Part shown: one piece after another, positions 25,694 through 34,635 of the stretch
Layout: each line of letters begins with the position of its first letter
Numbering within the stretch: position 1 is the stretch's first letter
Assembly: GCA_945862325.1 (NCBI GenBank)
Contig: CAMAXZ010000004.1
Span: 90,597 to 154,596, forward strand
Origin: Klebsiella pneumoniae
Lineage (GTDB): Bacteria > Myxococcota_A > UBA796 > SXON01
Length of the DNA stretch: 64,000 nt
Direction: 5' to 3'
Position numbers and translations under genes: made by a program
The notes under the pieces: model-generated
What the model saw: only the letters and a program-made list of their open reading frames with translations
Databases searched by the model: none
Told to the model about the DNA's origin: nothing

Positions 25694-28078
25694 TCAGGCG
25701 AGGCTCCGTGGATCGACGTCGATGATCCGCCGCACCCCGTGGCCCGTCTTCCAGCCCGTGTGGTGCTCGGACAAGAACCGTCGGAACGGGTTCACGAGCC
25801 GCCCGCGCAGGATGACCTGCACCCGCCACCGCCCCACGAGGCGGGGAAGCGCGGCGAGCGCCGGCCCGAGCACGTCGACGCCAGGCACCCCCGTCGCTTG
25901 TTGGCGTGCCAACGCCGCGAACGCGCGCGCCGACTCTTCGGTCGCGGCACGATCCACCCCCTCGAAGCGCACGAGCGCGAGGCGGGACCACGGCGGGTAG
26001 CCGAGCATGCGTCGGATGCGCTCTTCCGTGGCGACGAAGGCCTCCATGTCGCCCACGGCGCCGAACACCGGGTGATCCGGGTGGTGGGTCTGAAGGAACA
26101 CGCGGCCGGGGACGTTGCCGCGCCCGGCGCGCCCGGAGAGCTGGGTGACCAACGCGAACGTGCGCTCGGCGGAGCGAAAGTCCGGCAATCCGAGCACGTG
26201 GTCGGCGCCGAGGACCGCGGCCACGTGGACATCGGGAAAATCGTGCCCTTTCGCCACGATCTGGGTGCCGACGAGCAGGCGCGTGCGGCCCTCCCGAAAG
26301 TTGTCGAGGATGCGCGCGTGCGCGCCGCGCGTGGCGGTGGTGTCGGCGTCCATGCGCCCGATCGGCACGCCGGGAAACGCGGCGGCGACGGCCTCCTCCA
26401 CGCGCTCCGTGCCCCGGCCGTAGACGTCGACGTCGCTCCCGCAGCGGCCGCACTTCGGCGTGAACGACCGATGAAAGCCGCAATAGTGGCAGTGCAGCCG
26501 GGCGACGGCCTGGTGGTACACGAGCGCCACGCCGCACGAGGGGCAGTCGTGCACCTGGCCGCACCCGGGGCACTCGACGAACGTGGCGTACCCACGTCGA
26601 TTGTGCAGCAGGATGACCTTCCCGTCCGCCGCCAGGGCCTCGGCCACGGCGGCCCGCACCTTCGCCGAGAGCAGGGGCTCGCGCCCCTCCGCGCGAGGCT
26701 CCTCCCGCATGTCGACGATCTCGAGGCGCGGCACCGGGCGTGGCGTGGCGCGGCGCGTCAGGCGGACGAGGGTGTAACGGCCGGATCGCGCGTTCTCCCA
26801 GCTCTCCAGCGAGGGCGTGGCGGACCCGAGCACGACGGGGCACCGCGCGATGCGCCCGCGAACGACGGCCACGTCGCGGGCGTGGTAGCGCACCCCCTCC
26901 TCCTGCTTGTAGGAGTCGTCGTTCTCTTCGTCCACGACGACGAGGCCGAGGTTGTGGAAGGGCGCGAACACGGCGCTGCGGGCGCCCACGGCGATGTCGG
27001 CGGCGCCGGAGGCGATGCGTCGCCACTCCCGCACCCGCTCAGCGCCCGTGAGGGCCGAGTGCAAGGCCGCGATCCGATCGCCGAAGCGCGCCGCGAAGCG
27101 GGCGAGGAGCTGGGGGGTCAGCGCGATCTCGGGGACGAGCACGAGCACCTGGCGGCCCTGCGCCAGCGCCTTCGCCGCGAGCGCAAGGTAGACCTCGGTC
27201 TTTCCCGCGCCGGTGACTCCGTGCAGGAGCCAGGTCCCGACCCCGCCCGCCGCGCTGCCGCCCACCGCCTCGACCGCCGCGCGCTGCTCGTCGTTGAGCT
27301 CCGGCGGGCGATCCCGCGCCGGCAAGCGCATCCACGCCGCCGACCGCGGGCGCTCCTCCACCACGACCACGCCCGCCTTCACGAGGCGACGCACCGCGGC
27401 GCCATCAAGCTCCGACGTGAGTTTTGGCCCCCCTGCGAGCGCCGCCAGCACCTCCGCCGCCCGCGTGGCGCGCGGGCTGAGGCCGGCGGCCGCCGGGTCG
27501 CCCACGAGCACCGCCCACCGCTCGCGGTCGCGCGTCTCCGCGACCTCGACGTCGGCGGCCTCGACCCACCCGTGCTCCATCGCGCGGGCGAGCGCGCGGT
27601 CGACATGCTCGACCTCGGCGTGCAACCGCCGCTCCAGGGAGCCGCGCGTCAGTCCGGGTCGGGACACCACCTCGCGCAGGAGCACCGCCACGGCGCCCTC
27701 CGGCGCGTCGTCCGTGGCGAGCACGGCGATGCCCGCCTCGGTGGGGCGGTACACGTGACGCGTGCCGGTGTGGGTGCCCGAGGGCGTGGCGGCGGCGATG
27801 ACCTCGCCGAGAGGCGCGAGCCAGTATTCGGCGACGAACCGATACAGCGCGAGCTGATGGGCGTCGAACGCCGGCGCGTCGTCGAGCACCCGCTCGATCG
27901 GCTTCGGCGCGTCGACGTCCGACTCCGCGGCCACCTCGATGACCCACGCGTGAATCGCGCGCGCGCCGAACGGCACGCGGACCGCCGCGCCGGGCCCGAG
28001 CTCCGGGAAGCTGTCGGGGACGGCGTAGGTGTAGAGCCCGTGCACCGGGAGGGGCACGGCGACGCGGACGAGCCGCAT
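25694..28078 (-). CDS. priA: Primosomal protein N' (replication-restart helicase)
   Basis: A 794-residue superfamily 2 helicase that reloads the replisome at collapsed forks. The N-terminal 3'-DNA-end binding domain begins VRVAVPLPVHGLYTYAVPD. The helicase core has Walker A HGVTGAGKTEVYL and motif III VLGSATPSLESWENA. The zinc-binding domain has four CxxC-type pairs (CPGCGQVHDCPSCG, then CHYCG, CGRCG). Motif II reads VVDEENDDSYKQ, whereas E. coli PriA has DEEHD; the His-to-Asn change is visible in the DNA. The start overlaps the galU stop by one base (TGATG), making this the last gene of a dksA-galU-priA transcript. Confidence 0.95.
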   Translation of the reverse strand: MRLVRVAVPLPVHGLYTYAVPDSFPELGPGAAVRVPFGARAIHAWVIEVAAESDVDAPKPIERVLDDAPAFDAHQLALYRFVAEYWLAPLGEVIAAATPSGTHTGTRHVYRPTEAGIAVLATDDAPEGAVAVLLREVVSRPGLTRGSLERRLHAEVEHVDRALARAMEHGWVEAADVEVAETRDRERWAVLVGDPAAAGLSPRATRAAEVLAALAGGPKLTSELDGAAVRRLVKAGVVVVEERPRSAAWMRLPARDRPPELNDEQRAAVEAVGGSAAGGVGTWLLHGVTGAGKTEVYLALAAKALAQGRQVLVLVPEIALTPQLLARFAARFGDRIAALHSALTGAERVREWRRIASGAADIAVGARSAVFAPFHNLGLVVVDEENDDSYKQEEGVRYHARDVAVVRGRIARCPVVLGSATPSLESWENARSGRYTLVRLTRRATPRPVPRLEIVDMREEPRAEGREPLLSAKVRAAVAEALAADGKVILLHNRRGYATFVECPGCGQVHDCPSCGVALVYHQAVARLHCHYCGFHRSFTPKCGRCGSDVDVYGRGTERVEEAVAAAFPGVPIGRMDADTTATRGAHARILDNFREGRTRLLVGTQIVAKGHDFPDVHVAAVLGADHVLGLPDFRSAERTFALVTQLSGRAGRGNVPGRVFLQTHHPDHPVFGAVGDMEAFVATEERIRRMLGYPPWSRLALVRFEGVDRAATEESARAFAALARQQATGVPGVDVLGPALAALPRLVGRWRVQVILRGRLVNPFRRFLSEHHTGWKTGHGVRRIIDVDPRSLA

Positions 28079-28932
28079 CAGGCGTAGCGGGCGATGATCC
28101 GCCGGGCGGGGTCGCCGAGCCGCTTCACCGAGAAGTGGAGCTGCGCGTCGAGCAGCCCGAGGGGGTTCCCGGTGTCGAAGCTCGGCCCCGAGAAGATGTG
28201 CCCGTGCACCCGCCCCTCGGCCGCCAGGACCGCGAGCGCGTCGGTGAGCTGGATCTCTCCGCCGGCGCCAGGGCGCGTCTCGCGGAGGACGCGGAAGATG
28301 TCGTTCGGCAGCACGTAGCGCCCGACGATCGACAGGGTGGACGGCGCGTCTTCCGGGCGCGGCTTCTCGACCATCGCCTCGACGCGCATGCGGTCGTCGC
28401 GGAGCATCGGCCCGGCGCAGATGCCGTAGCGTCGCGTGTCCTCCCGCGGCACGTTCTTCAGCGCGACGACGGCGCCGCCGACCTCTTCGTACACGCGCAG
28501 GAGCTGGCCCAGAACCGGCTCTTCCGCGTCAGTGATGTCGTCCGGGAGCAGGACGGCGAAGTCCTCGTCGCCGACGGCCGGGGCGGCGGTCAGGACGGCG
28601 TGGCCCAGGCCGCGCTGCTCTTGTTGTCGCACGCTGATGATGGTGGCCATGCGCGCGACGCGACGCACTTCGTCGAGCAGCTCGCGCTTGCCCGACGCCT
28701 CGAGCGCCGCCTCGAGGGCGGGCGAGCGATCGAAATACTCTTCCAACGCGCCCTTGCCGCGCGCCGTGACGAAGACGAACTCGCTCACACCCGCCGCGAC
28801 CGCCTCGGCCATGACGTACTCGACGCACGGCCGATCGAGGATCGGCAACATCTCTTTGGGGACCGCCTTCGTGACCGGGAGGAAGCGGGTGCCGAACCCC
28901 GCGACCGGGAGCACCGCCTTCCGGACGCGCAT
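28078..28932 (-). CDS. galU: UTP-glucose-1-phosphate uridylyltransferase
   Basis: A 284-residue nucleotidyltransferase making UDP-glucose from UTP and glucose-1-phosphate for envelope polysaccharides. The N-terminus VRKAVLPVAGFGTRFLPVTKAVPKEMLPILDRP holds the G-x-G-T-R loop and the catalytic Lys. VRQQEQRGLGHAVLTA, VLLPDDI and the VEKPRPEDAPS segment match bacterial GalU. The ATG at 28932 shares its A with the stop of dksA (TGATG) and the stop codon overlaps priA in the same way, so the three genes are translationally coupled. Confidence 0.95.
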   Translation of the reverse strand: MRVRKAVLPVAGFGTRFLPVTKAVPKEMLPILDRPCVEYVMAEAVAAGVSEFVFVTARGKGALEEYFDRSPALEAALEASGKRELLDEVRRVARMATIISVRQQEQRGLGHAVLTAAPAVGDEDFAVLLPDDITDAEEPVLGQLLRVYEEVGGAVVALKNVPREDTRRYGICAGPMLRDDRMRVEAMVEKPRPEDAPSTLSIVGRYVLPNDIFRVLRETRPGAGGEIQLTDALAVLAAEGRVHGHIFSGPSFDTGNPLGLLDAQLHFSVKRLGDPARRIIARYA

Positions 28933-29297
28933 CACAGATCCCGCGAGCTGCGCTCGAGCTGCTCGAGCTCCGTCTTGCAGTCGATGCAGTGGGTCGCCAC
29001 CGGCCGGGCGATCAGGCGCTTCTCGCTGATCTCGCCGCCGCAGGCCACGCACACGCCGTACTCACCGTCCTCGATGCGCGCGATCGCTTCCTTGATCTTG
29101 TGGATCAGGACACGTTCGCGGTCGCGGATGCGGAGCTGGAAGTCCCGGTTGGACTCCATCGACGCGAGATCGATCGCGTCCGCGAGGTTCTCCTTCTCGT
29201 CGGTGAGGTCGCCCAGGGTGGCCCCGGCCTCCGAGAGCAGCGCCCTCAGTCGCTCGGTCAGCAGAGTCCGGAAGAAATCGAGCTTCTCCTTCTCCAT
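28932..29297 (-). CDS. dksA: DksA/TraR-family zinc-finger transcription regulator
   Basis: A 121-residue protein: a coiled-coil N-terminal hairpin (EKEKLDFFRTLLTERLRALLSE and later LRIRDRERVLIHKIKEAIARIEDGEYG) followed by a zinc finger with two Cys pairs (CVACGGEISEKRLIARPVATHCIDC). The protein binds the RNA polymerase secondary channel and, with ppGpp, tunes rRNA and stress promoters. The tip Asp/Ala region is around EKENLADAIDLA. The start at 29297 has GAGG 6-9 nt upstream; the frame is open further but the longer form would lack an RBS. It is the first gene of the dksA-galU-priA group, divergent from the outer-membrane protein gene. Confidence 0.93.
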   Translation of the reverse strand: MEKEKLDFFRTLLTERLRALLSEAGATLGDLTDEKENLADAIDLASMESNRDFQLRIRDRERVLIHKIKEAIARIEDGEYGVCVACGGEISEKRLIARPVATHCIDCKTELEQLERSSRDL

Positions 29298-29347
29298 GTA
29301 CACCTCGCGACACGACGGACGTTCGACCGGGACCCGACCCGCGTGCC

Positions 29348-29376
29348 TTGCGCGGTCGCCGGGCCCCCTGTATAAG
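29348..29376 (+). promoter_or_regulatory. Sigma70-type promoter for the outer-membrane protein gene
   Basis: TTGCGC (29348-29353), exactly 17 nt, then TATAAG (29371-29376, 5 of 6 to consensus). The predicted start of transcription falls at about 29383-29384, on the first possible ATG, so the message would be leaderless, or the true start is the later Met at 29408. Confidence 0.5.
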
Positions 29377-29383
29377 GGCCACA

Positions 29384-30298
29384 ATGCGGTGCGGCAAGCG
29401 GCTGTACATGAGCCTGGTCGCCGCCGGCCTCGCCACCACCCCGGCCCTGGCGGCCTCGCCGGGCGCCGACCTCACCGAGCTCGGTGGTGTGGGGCTCGGC
29501 CGGGCCGGCGCGGTGCGCGCGGCCCGAGACGCCCCGGGCGCGGGCTCCGCCGCGTTCGCAGCGGCCACGCTCGATCCGCAGTACGTCATCTGGTCCGGCG
29601 GCGGCGTCGGCGCCGACCAGACGTGGTCGCTGCGAGCCGGCGCGATGGACGCCCGCACGTCCCCGGTGTCGCTCGGCTTCGGCTACGAACGGCGCTGGGA
29701 CGACGTCCCGCCCACCGGCGAGGCCCTCCCGGGCTGGGTGGTCCCCGGCGAGACGCTCTCCGACGCGGCCCAGCACAACCGGATCTGGCTCGCGGCGGGC
29801 GTCCCCCTCCTCGATCGTCGTCTTTCGCTGGCCGTCGCGGCTCGCTACGACTGGACCACGGCCGCCAGCTCGGGCGACTCGAACGCGTTCGACGTCAGCG
29901 CGAGCCTCGCGGTGAGCCCGGTGGAGACGCTGACCATCGCGGTCGAAGGTCGCGATCTGGTCGGGTCGAGCTACCGGCTCACCGGCCGCGCCCTCGGCCT
30001 AGGCGTCGGCTGGCGCCCCGACGACTTCGTCGGGGTCTACGCCGACGTGGTCACCCCGCTGGAGGGGGCCTCGCTCGACGCGGCGTTCACCACGTACGAC
30101 GTGCACTTCGGCGTCGATCTCGGCCTCGTCGAGTGGCTTCGCCTGCGCGGCGGGGCCTCCTACGACGAAGGCGCGTGGCGCGCCGCCGGCGGCATCGGAT
30201 TGACGGCGGAGAAGGTCGACTTCGACTACGGCGTCCGCGTCGACCCGGGCGACCCGCTTCGGTCGTGGCACGGCATCGACCTGACCCTCAAGCTCTGA
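29384..30298 (+). CDS. Outer-membrane beta-barrel protein (PorV/FadL-like pattern)
   Basis: A 304-residue exported protein. The signal sequence ends ...GLATTPALAA. The mature protein begins SPGADLTELGGVGLGRAGAVRAARDAPGAGSAAFAAATLDPQ, the N-terminal plug-like pattern of PorV/FadL-type barrels where 'G' turns and Asn/Asp-Pro pairs precede the strands. Alternating amphipathic strands (LSLAVAARYDWTTAAS, LGVGWRPDDFVGVYADV, FDYGVRVDPGD) run to the end, which closes in DLTLKL, a plausible but not Phe-terminated barrel end. The first Met (29384) or the Met at 29408 could be the start. Cargo unknown. Confidence 0.7.
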   Translation: MRCGKRLYMSLVAAGLATTPALAASPGADLTELGGVGLGRAGAVRAARDAPGAGSAAFAAATLDPQYVIWSGGGVGADQTWSLRAGAMDARTSPVSLGFGYERRWDDVPPTGEALPGWVVPGETLSDAAQHNRIWLAAGVPLLDRRLSLAVAARYDWTTAASSGDSNAFDVSASLAVSPVETLTIAVEGRDLVGSSYRLTGRALGLGVGWRPDDFVGVYADVVTPLEGASLDAAFTTYDVHFGVDLGLVEWLRLRGGASYDEGAWRAAGGIGLTAEKVDFDYGVRVDPGDPLRSWHGIDLTLKL

Positions 30299-30304
30299 CC
30301 GGGC

Positions 30305-31705
30305 TCAGGCCGCGCCGCGCTTCCCCAACGGCCCGGCGGCCAACGCCGCCTCGTCCGCGTCCTCGCGGCCGCTGTCGCGGAGCAGGCGCCGGGTGAGCTG
30401 CATGGCGTTCTCCATGCTGTGGTCCATGTTGTTGTACCAGAACATGCCCGTTCGGCCCGCGAGCTCGAGGTTGCTCCAGCGCGACAGCGCGTTCCGCGCC
30501 ACTTCGAGCTGTTGCGGGTAGGTGCGGTGGTAGATGGGGTAGGTCTCGGGCACGCGCTCGACGTAGACGTTCTGCACGTCCTTCCTCGACTTCACCAGGC
30601 CCACCTTCACGAGGTCGTCCACCACCCAGTCCGTCAGGCGCTCGGCGTGGCGCCAGCGATCGTCGCCGGGCCGACAGGTGATCTCGACGCAGAGCCCGGT
30701 GGTGCCCGGCGGGCACGTGTCATCCGCGAAGCAGCGCGGGATGGAGACGCGCGAGAACACGATGTCGTCGGCGCCGTAGTAGCACCACTGGTAGTCGCGG
30801 GGCGGGTCGCCCTTGACGAGCACGTTGAAGAAGAGGGTCGCGAGGTACGGGAGGTTCGGCGACTGCACGCCGAGCTGCTCGCACGCGAGGGTGATCGGCG
30901 CGGTCCAGATGACGGTGCTCGGCGTGAACCGCTCGTTGCCGGCCTCCACCGCTTCAATCCGGCCGTTTCCGCCGATGAGGCGGGCGCGCGTGCCGGTGAG
31001 GATGCGCCCCCCGAGCCGCTCGATGTCCGCGCCCACCTTGTCCCAGGTGACCTGGAGACCGCCGCCGCGCGGATAGTAGAAGTCGATCTCCGCCTTCTTG
31101 TACTGGAGCAAGGTGCTCTTCGCGAGCTGCCCCAGGTTCTGCATCTGGAGCTTGTCGTCGATGATCGCGCGGTTGAGCCCGACCTTCGCCCAGTCCGGGT
31201 GGGTCTCCTTGGGGTGGATGCCGAGGAACTTGATCGAGTACCCCTTGAAGAAGTGCTCGTACAAGGTCGGTCCGTACTGACGGAGGACGTAGTCCTCGAA
31301 GGTGCCGCTGCCGTACTGCTTGTACCCGTTGACCGCGAGATCGACGCCGGAGCGGAGGGCGAGCGGGATGGGCAGCTGAAGCAGGTTCTTCGGGTGGAGG
31401 GGCCAGCGGTAGTACGACCCTCGGAAGTAGACCTCGGACTTGCGCGGGAAGGCGGTGACCTCGCCCTGCAGCACGCGATCCAGGTACGCCTTGATGTTGG
31501 GGTTCTCGGTGTGGAACCGGTGCGGCCCCAGATCGAACGCGAAGCCCTCGTAGTGAAAGCTGCGCGCGAGGCCGCCGACGCGCGCTTCGCGCTCGACCAC
31601 CACGACATCGGCGCCGCTCTCGGCGAGGAGGTGCGCCGTCACGAGGCCGGTCACGCCGCCGCCTACGACGACGACCGGCCCATCGAACACGGAAGTCTTG
31701 CTCAC
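30305..31705 (-). CDS. FAD-dependent amine-oxidase-fold oxidoreductase (UDP-galactopyranose mutase-like)
   Basis: A 466-residue flavoprotein. The N-terminal dinucleotide-binding motif VVVVGGGVTGLVTAHLLAESGADVVVVE and the next segment VGGLARSFHYEGFAFDLGPHRFHTENPNI fit the UGM/protoporphyrinogen-oxidase group. YYPRGGGLQVTWDKVGADIERLGGRI and the C-terminal FWYNNMDHSMENAMQ (FAD ribityl contact) follow. Such proteins act in surface-sugar or carotenoid/porphyrin metabolism; substrate unknown. I prefer the GTG start at 31705, which has GGAG 9 nt upstream; an ATG at 31789 would add 28 residues without an RBS. The gene converges with the outer-membrane protein gene (6-bp gap). Confidence 0.78.
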   Translation of the reverse strand: MSKTSVFDGPVVVVGGGVTGLVTAHLLAESGADVVVVEREARVGGLARSFHYEGFAFDLGPHRFHTENPNIKAYLDRVLQGEVTAFPRKSEVYFRGSYYRWPLHPKNLLQLPIPLALRSGVDLAVNGYKQYGSGTFEDYVLRQYGPTLYEHFFKGYSIKFLGIHPKETHPDWAKVGLNRAIIDDKLQMQNLGQLAKSTLLQYKKAEIDFYYPRGGGLQVTWDKVGADIERLGGRILTGTRARLIGGNGRIEAVEAGNERFTPSTVIWTAPITLACEQLGVQSPNLPYLATLFFNVLVKGDPPRDYQWCYYGADDIVFSRVSIPRCFADDTCPPGTTGLCVEITCRPGDDRWRHAERLTDWVVDDLVKVGLVKSRKDVQNVYVERVPETYPIYHRTYPQQLEVARNALSRWSNLELAGRTGMFWYNNMDHSMENAMQLTRRLLRDSGREDADEAALAAGPLGKRGAA

Positions 31706-31840
31706 GAGGCTCTGCTCCGACGCGCCATTCTGCCCCGTTGCACCGGTCACGGGTAGGGTGGTGTTTCGTTTCCGTGACCTCGACGCCATACGGACGCGGC
31801 GGATCGAGTAGGATCGGCCGTTCCCCAACCCCGGATCGGA

Positions 31841-33808
31841 ATGAGCACCGCCGCGCCCGCCACGTCCTCGACCCTGCTCGGTCACCCGACCGGGCTGTTC
31901 AACCTGTTCTTCGCGGAGATGTGGGAGCGCTTCTCGTACTACGGCATGCGCGCCCTGCTCGTGTTCTACATGATCAAGGGGTTCCTCGGGTACGGCGACA
32001 AGGGCGCCTACGCCGTGTACGGCGCGTACACCGCGCTGGTCTACATGACCCCGTTCTTCGGTGGGATCCTGGCCGACCAGGTGCTCGGCGCGCGCCGCGC
32101 GGTCATCCTCGGGGGCGTGCTCATGTCCCTCGGCCACCTCACGATGACCATCGAGCACGAGACCGCCTTCTACGTGGCGCTCGGGATGCTCATCGTCGGA
32201 AACGGATTTTTCAAGCCGAACATCTCCACGATGGTTGGCTCTCTCTACCCCGAGGGGAGCGGCGCCCGCGACGCGGGCTTCACCCTGTTCTACATGGGCA
32301 TCAACCTGGGCGCCGCCCTCGCCCCGCTGCTGTGCGGCTACGTCGGCGAGACCTTCGGCTGGCACTACGGCTTCGGCCTCGCGACGATCGGCATGATGAT
32401 CGGCCTCGCCGTCTTCGTGGTCCCCAACGTCGTCTCGCAGCTGCTGATCGGGCTCGGCGGGCTCTTGACCGCGGGCGCCATGGTGTTCATCACCGACGAC
32501 CTCATCCTGCTCGCCGTCAACGGCTTCGTGGGCCTCGCGCTCGTCGTGGCGGCCGGCGTCTCGGTGCTCGCCCTGTCGAAGGGCGGGATGCCGGACGACA
32601 TCGGCGCGCCCCCCGCCAACGCGCCGCCGAACGCCATCGCCGCCGTCATCGGCGGCTCGATCGTCGTCATCCCGTTGCTCGCATGGCTGGTCGCGGCGTC
32701 CCGCGAGTGGCGCCTCATCCCCGACGCGGTCATCGCCCCGCTCACGGGCTCCGGCAACGCAGCGCTCGCCGTGGCGGGCGCGATCCTCGGCGAGATGGCC
32801 ACGCCCGCGGGCGCCGTGCTCTTCCTCAGCGGCTTCGCGGCCCTCGGGTTCATCGCCTACAACGCGATGAAGGGCACGAAGGTCGAGCGCGAGCGGCTCT
32901 CGGTCGTGGTCATCCTGATGTTCTTCTCGATGCTCTTCTGGGCCTTCTTCGAGCAGGCGGGCACCTCGATCAACAATTTCACGGACCGCAACGTGGACCG
33001 CGTGCGCGCGGAGCGCGTGGTGACCGCGGCCGACGTCGGTCAGACCCTCGAGATCCCCCCGACCCAGGCCCAGCTCGGCTACAGCTTCGGCGGCACGGTC
33101 TACACCCTGGACCAGCTCGACGGCGCGCGCGCCAAGGCACGCGAGTCCGGCACGCCCGCCTCGCTGTCGTTCACGGTCGAGCCCGCCCATGTCGGGATGA
33201 AGGTGGACGGCAACGAGATCCCGGCGTCGACCTTCCAGAGCACCAACCCCGTTTTCATCTTGCTGTTCGGCCTCGGGTTCAGCTCGCTGTGGGCCTTCCT
33301 GGGCGCCCGCGGCCTCGAGCCGAACACCTCGTTGAAGTTCGCGCTCGGCCTCGCGCAGCTCGGCCTCGGGTTCGGCGCGCTCTGGTACGGCGCCACGATG
33401 CACGACGCGCGTGGCATGGTCGGGATGTCCTGGTTGATCCTCGGCTACCTGCTTCACACGACCGGCGAGCTCTGTCTCTCTCCGGTAGGCCTGTCCGCGA
33501 TGACGCGCCTCGCGCCGACGCGAATCGTGTCGACCGTCATGGGCGCGTGGTTCCTCGCGACGGCGTACTCCAGCCTGTTGAGCGCGATCATCGCGACCTT
33601 CACCGGCATCGGCCACGGCGGCGGCGACGAGAAGGGCATCCCGGCGCCGATCGAGACCGTCGAGGTCTACGGCGCGGTGTTCGGCCAGATCGGCATCGCG
33701 TGCGCGGTCTCCGTCGTGTTCCTGCTCGGTCTGAGTCCGTTTCTCACGAAGTGGATGCACGAGGACAAGCACGACGAGGGTGCCGGGAAGGTCCGGGCCG
33801 CGCACTGA
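31841..33808 (+). CDS. POT/PTR2-family proton-dependent oligopeptide transporter
   Basis: A 655-residue MFS-type symporter for di- and tripeptides. TM1 has the family ExxERF-x-YYG motif (FFAEMWERFSYYGMRALLVFYM). The second signature GNGFFKPNISTMVGSLYPEGSGARDAGFTLFYMGINLGA is also intact. It is longer than usual (~450-500). Two extra parts are visible: a hydrophobic stretch (~residues 200-300) and a ~90-residue soluble insert between TM helices (DRNVDRVRAERVV to ASTFQSTNP), probably periplasmic. The neighbouring secreted S9 and M55 peptidases could supply its substrates (inference). It converges with the lipoprotein gene, 6 bp away. Confidence 0.92.
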   Translation: MSTAAPATSSTLLGHPTGLFNLFFAEMWERFSYYGMRALLVFYMIKGFLGYGDKGAYAVYGAYTALVYMTPFFGGILADQVLGARRAVILGGVLMSLGHLTMTIEHETAFYVALGMLIVGNGFFKPNISTMVGSLYPEGSGARDAGFTLFYMGINLGAALAPLLCGYVGETFGWHYGFGLATIGMMIGLAVFVVPNVVSQLLIGLGGLLTAGAMVFITDDLILLAVNGFVGLALVVAAGVSVLALSKGGMPDDIGAPPANAPPNAIAAVIGGSIVVIPLLAWLVAASREWRLIPDAVIAPLTGSGNAALAVAGAILGEMATPAGAVLFLSGFAALGFIAYNAMKGTKVERERLSVVVILMFFSMLFWAFFEQAGTSINNFTDRNVDRVRAERVVTAADVGQTLEIPPTQAQLGYSFGGTVYTLDQLDGARAKARESGTPASLSFTVEPAHVGMKVDGNEIPASTFQSTNPVFILLFGLGFSSLWAFLGARGLEPNTSLKFALGLAQLGLGFGALWYGATMHDARGMVGMSWLILGYLLHTTGELCLSPVGLSAMTRLAPTRIVSTVMGAWFLATAYSSLLSAIIATFTGIGHGGGDEKGIPAPIETVEVYGAVFGQIGIACAVSVVFLLGLSPFLTKWMHEDKHDEGAGKVRAAH

Positions 33809-33814
33809 CCGTGC

Positions 33815-34534
33815 TCAGCGCACCTCGAGGCGCACCGTCGGGTACACGAAGTCGCGGCTGGCCGTGCACACGTGGGCCCGAACGCACTCGGTGACCGGAG
33901 GCATCCACGCGCGCGTGCCCATCACGTCGACGTCGACCGGGCCGCTCATCCCCTCCGGGACGGTGAACGTGAGGGTGTCCGGGGTCGCCTTCGCCGGCAC
34001 CCGCACCGGCGCCCCCTCGGCCGGCGTAAGCCGAACGTCCACCCCGGCCTTCGGATCGATCGTGTCGTCCGCCGGTTCGAGCGCGAGGACCACCTCGCCA
34101 CCGGCCTTCGGAGCCTCGGTGCGGACCGTCGCCCGGCTCTCCGCGAGGAGGTTGCGCGCCGTGAGCGCGAGGGTGGTCTCGCCGTCGGTGACCTGAACCG
34201 TGAGGGAGGGCTTCGCCGCGGCCGGGCCGAGCGCGGCCACGTCGATCTCGAACTCGTAGACGAAGCAGTCCCGGTCGTACCGATACACCCCGTCGTCGAA
34301 CACGCCGTGCAGGCGGGTGAGCGCCACCCCGTCGACCTCGGCGCGCAGGGTGGGCAGCTTGCGGCACTGGCCCTGGCGCTCGGGGTACACCAGCACCTGC
34401 AGGCGATCCGGGCGCGACCCGAGCCCCTTCGCGTTGGCGCTGAGCGCCGGCTGGAACACGTACTCGAACGCTTCGAACTTCTTCGGGGCGTCCTCGCCTT
34501 CGCACGCGAGGAGGCTCAACAGCAGCATGGGCAT
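33815..34534 (-). CDS. Hypothetical lipoprotein with beta domains
   Basis: A 239-residue protein that begins MPMLLLSLLACEGED; Cys11 is the lipidation site in a clean L-L-A-C lipobox, with no basic residue before it. The mature part has several short beta-domain stretches (LQVLVYPERQGQC, VYRYDRDCFVYEFEIDVAALG, PSLTVQVTDGETTLALTA) and Cys pairs that may form disulfides. No family was recognised. It lies convergent to the peptide transporter and divergent from the radical-SAM gene, with ~100 bp between the starts. Confidence 0.75.
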   Translation of the reverse strand: MPMLLLSLLACEGEDAPKKFEAFEYVFQPALSANAKGLGSRPDRLQVLVYPERQGQCRKLPTLRAEVDGVALTRLHGVFDDGVYRYDRDCFVYEFEIDVAALGPAAAKPSLTVQVTDGETTLALTARNLLAESRATVRTEAPKAGGEVVLALEPADDTIDPKAGVDVRLTPAEGAPVRVPAKATPDTLTFTVPEGMSGPVDVDVMGTRAWMPPVTECVRAHVCTASRDFVYPTVRLEVR

Positions 34535-34635
34535 GTCGGGCCCTAACCCGCATCCGGTAGCCCCTCCGACAGGTCTCGCCGATCCGCGGGGCGGGCACGG
34601 TGCTACGCTAGGGCGTTCTCCCATCCCGAGGTCGT

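Noticed and set aside
30305..33805. A single 1166-residue minus-strand protein
   Set aside because: The part beyond 31789 is antisense to the well-supported POT transporter gene and has shadow-frame composition.
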